Source: G963676335 sp963676335 | GTDB taxonomy: Bacteria; Pseudomonadota; Alphaproteobacteria; Rickettsiales; Rickettsiaceae | DNA: 64,000 nucleotides | Assembly: GCA_963676335.1 (NCBI GenBank) | Contig: OY781057.1 | Span: 310,001 to 374,000 of the forward strand | Direction of reading: 5' to 3' | Part shown: positions 63,557 through 64,000 of the stretch, piece by piece | Layout of the letters: each line of letters starts with the position of its first letter | Position numbering within the stretch: the first letter of the stretch is position 1 | Notes under the pieces: generated by a model | Database searches by the model: none | What the model was told of the DNA's origin: nothing | Seen by the model: the letters and a program-made list of their open reading frames with translations, nothing else | Program-made: the position numbers and the translations under genes

Positions 63557-64000
63557 AAATTCTACAACAGTTTAATAAAATTCAAAAAATTTAGCGACGT
63601 CGCTTGAGAACTGCGTTCCTCATATACGTCAAAGTATGCTGTGCTACTTACTCAATTCGCTCCTAGCTCTTTTTGAAGTCTGGCTTCGTATTTTCAAGTT
63701 TTCATTTACGCACAGTATAGTATAGCATATTAGTAGAAATTATTTTTTTATTATTTGATATGCGTAATTTTTGCTGATTTATCCAAGCTAAGACAAAGAG
63801 AACTATACCTCTGAGGACCGCCCAAATGCACCTAAAATTTCGCACAAGAATCCTGCACTATCGTAACCAACGCTTCCTTTCAAATATATCTTTATATTTA
63901 ATATTATGCTCTTTCTTATCCCATCTAGTTAACTATTTTAACATATCCCTTTTTAAATGATTTTTTATATTTTTAATGCCTGAACTTGATCAGCTTTTTA
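63557..64000. other. Non-coding tail of the window with repeat copy C and a transposase-like relic
   Basis: Repeat copy C occupies 63603-63645, aligned with copy B at 41544-41585, and further repeat-like sequence (CTTTTTGAAGTCTGG, near 63670) follows. On the minus strand about 63905-63803 one frame reads LKGSVGYDSAGFLCEILGAF before a TAG; this resembles the GDSGYDS region of some DDE transposases. No intact gene. Confidence 0.45.
63603..63645. repeat. Dispersed imperfect palindromic repeat, copy C
   Basis: Begins CTTGAGAACTGCGTTCCTCA, contains a weak hairpin CATA/TATG and ends TATGCTGTGCT. It aligns end to end with copy B with one extra base and a few substitutions. Confidence 0.75.

Noticed and set aside
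1..64000. CRISPR array
   Set aside because: No regular repeat-spacer pattern; the only tandem repeats are contiguous coding units in virB6.
1..64000. CtrA-box (TTAA-N7-TTAA) sites
   Set aside because: The motif is too frequent by chance in DNA this rich in A and T to call any site without a score model.

Overview
The window is a strongly AT-rich, gene-dense chromosome segment from an intracellular or host-associated alphaproteobacterium, most likely of the order Rickettsiales. The evidence is a nucleotide (ATP/ADP) translocase of the Tlc family, a VirB4 gene followed by tandem oversized VirB6 paralogues (the rickettsial vir homologue, Rvh, type IV secretion layout), a rickettsial-type protein lysine methyltransferase, a ChpT phosphotransferase of the CckA-ChpT-CtrA relay, and broken-up ribosomal and translation operons. 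A flagellar-type FlhB and a purC gene are present; many classical Rickettsia lack both, so a flagellated or deeper-branching lineage (for example Midichloriaceae-like) is plausible. Placement to genus is not possible from sequence reading alone.

Layout. 0-8.5 kb: end of virB4, two virB6 paralogues with repetitive low-complexity tails, then cysS overlapping the last virB6. 8.7-17.1 kb (mostly minus strand): rplI-rpsR-rpsF, rmuC, tlc, der with a BON-domain lipoprotein, and a glycosyltransferase/acyltransferase pair. 17.2-20.8 kb: dprA-topA and tRNA-Arg. 20.8-21.7 kb: a shrunken IS982-like element with exact terminal repeats, next to a dispersed repeat. 21.7-26 kb (minus): M32 carboxypeptidase and POT peptide transporter, then purC-trxA. 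26.2-33.6 kb (plus): phosphatase, mgtE, lysine methyltransferase, peroxiredoxin, lepA, phasin, phaB. 33.6-34.3 kb: a decayed zone with hairpins and a frameshifted pseudogene. 34.3-35.4 kb: prfB with a programmed +1 frameshift. 35.5-41.5 kb (plus): valS, a lipase-like candidate effector, lpd, RDD protein. 41.5-42 kb: repeats and a transposase relic. 42-46.3 kb (minus): nusG-secE, a small hypothetical gene, tRNA-Trp, and a chpT-rpe-flhB operon. 46.3-49.4 kb: ybeY, polA. 49.4-51.9 kb (minus): recN, bamD, tRNA-Leu. 52-57.1 kb (plus): lspA, a tiny lipoprotein, an HU-family protein, infB-rbfA-truB. 57.1-60.8 kb (minus): fmt-def-mtaB-dapF and tRNAs Val and Met. 61-63.6 kb: dsbD and yqgE, divergent. 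The last 440 bases hold repeats and a possible transposase relic.

How the genes fit together. Host-dependent life shows in ATP import (tlc), peptide import plus cleavage (POT transporter with M32 carboxypeptidase), a type IV secretion channel and a lipase-like possible secreted protein. The envelope retains peptidoglycan synthesis (dapF), lipoprotein processing (lspA), outer-membrane assembly (bamD) and periplasmic disulphide reduction (dsbD). The flhB-rpe-chpT operon places a flagellar export-gate component with the cell-cycle phosphorelay that controls flagella in free-living relatives.

The least ordinary signals are: the prfB frameshift site with a degenerate upstream Shine-Dalgarno-like element; the VirB6 tail built of eight 42-bp units; a 94-nt pure purine run; FlhB with NPQH in place of NPTH; a DNA polymerase I that seems to lack proofreading residues; two divergent gene pairs only 3 and 5 bp apart; and families of dispersed imperfect palindromes sitting at breaks in expected gene order. 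I did not find a CRISPR array, a restriction or toxin-antitoxin cassette, or a clearly new multi-gene defence system.
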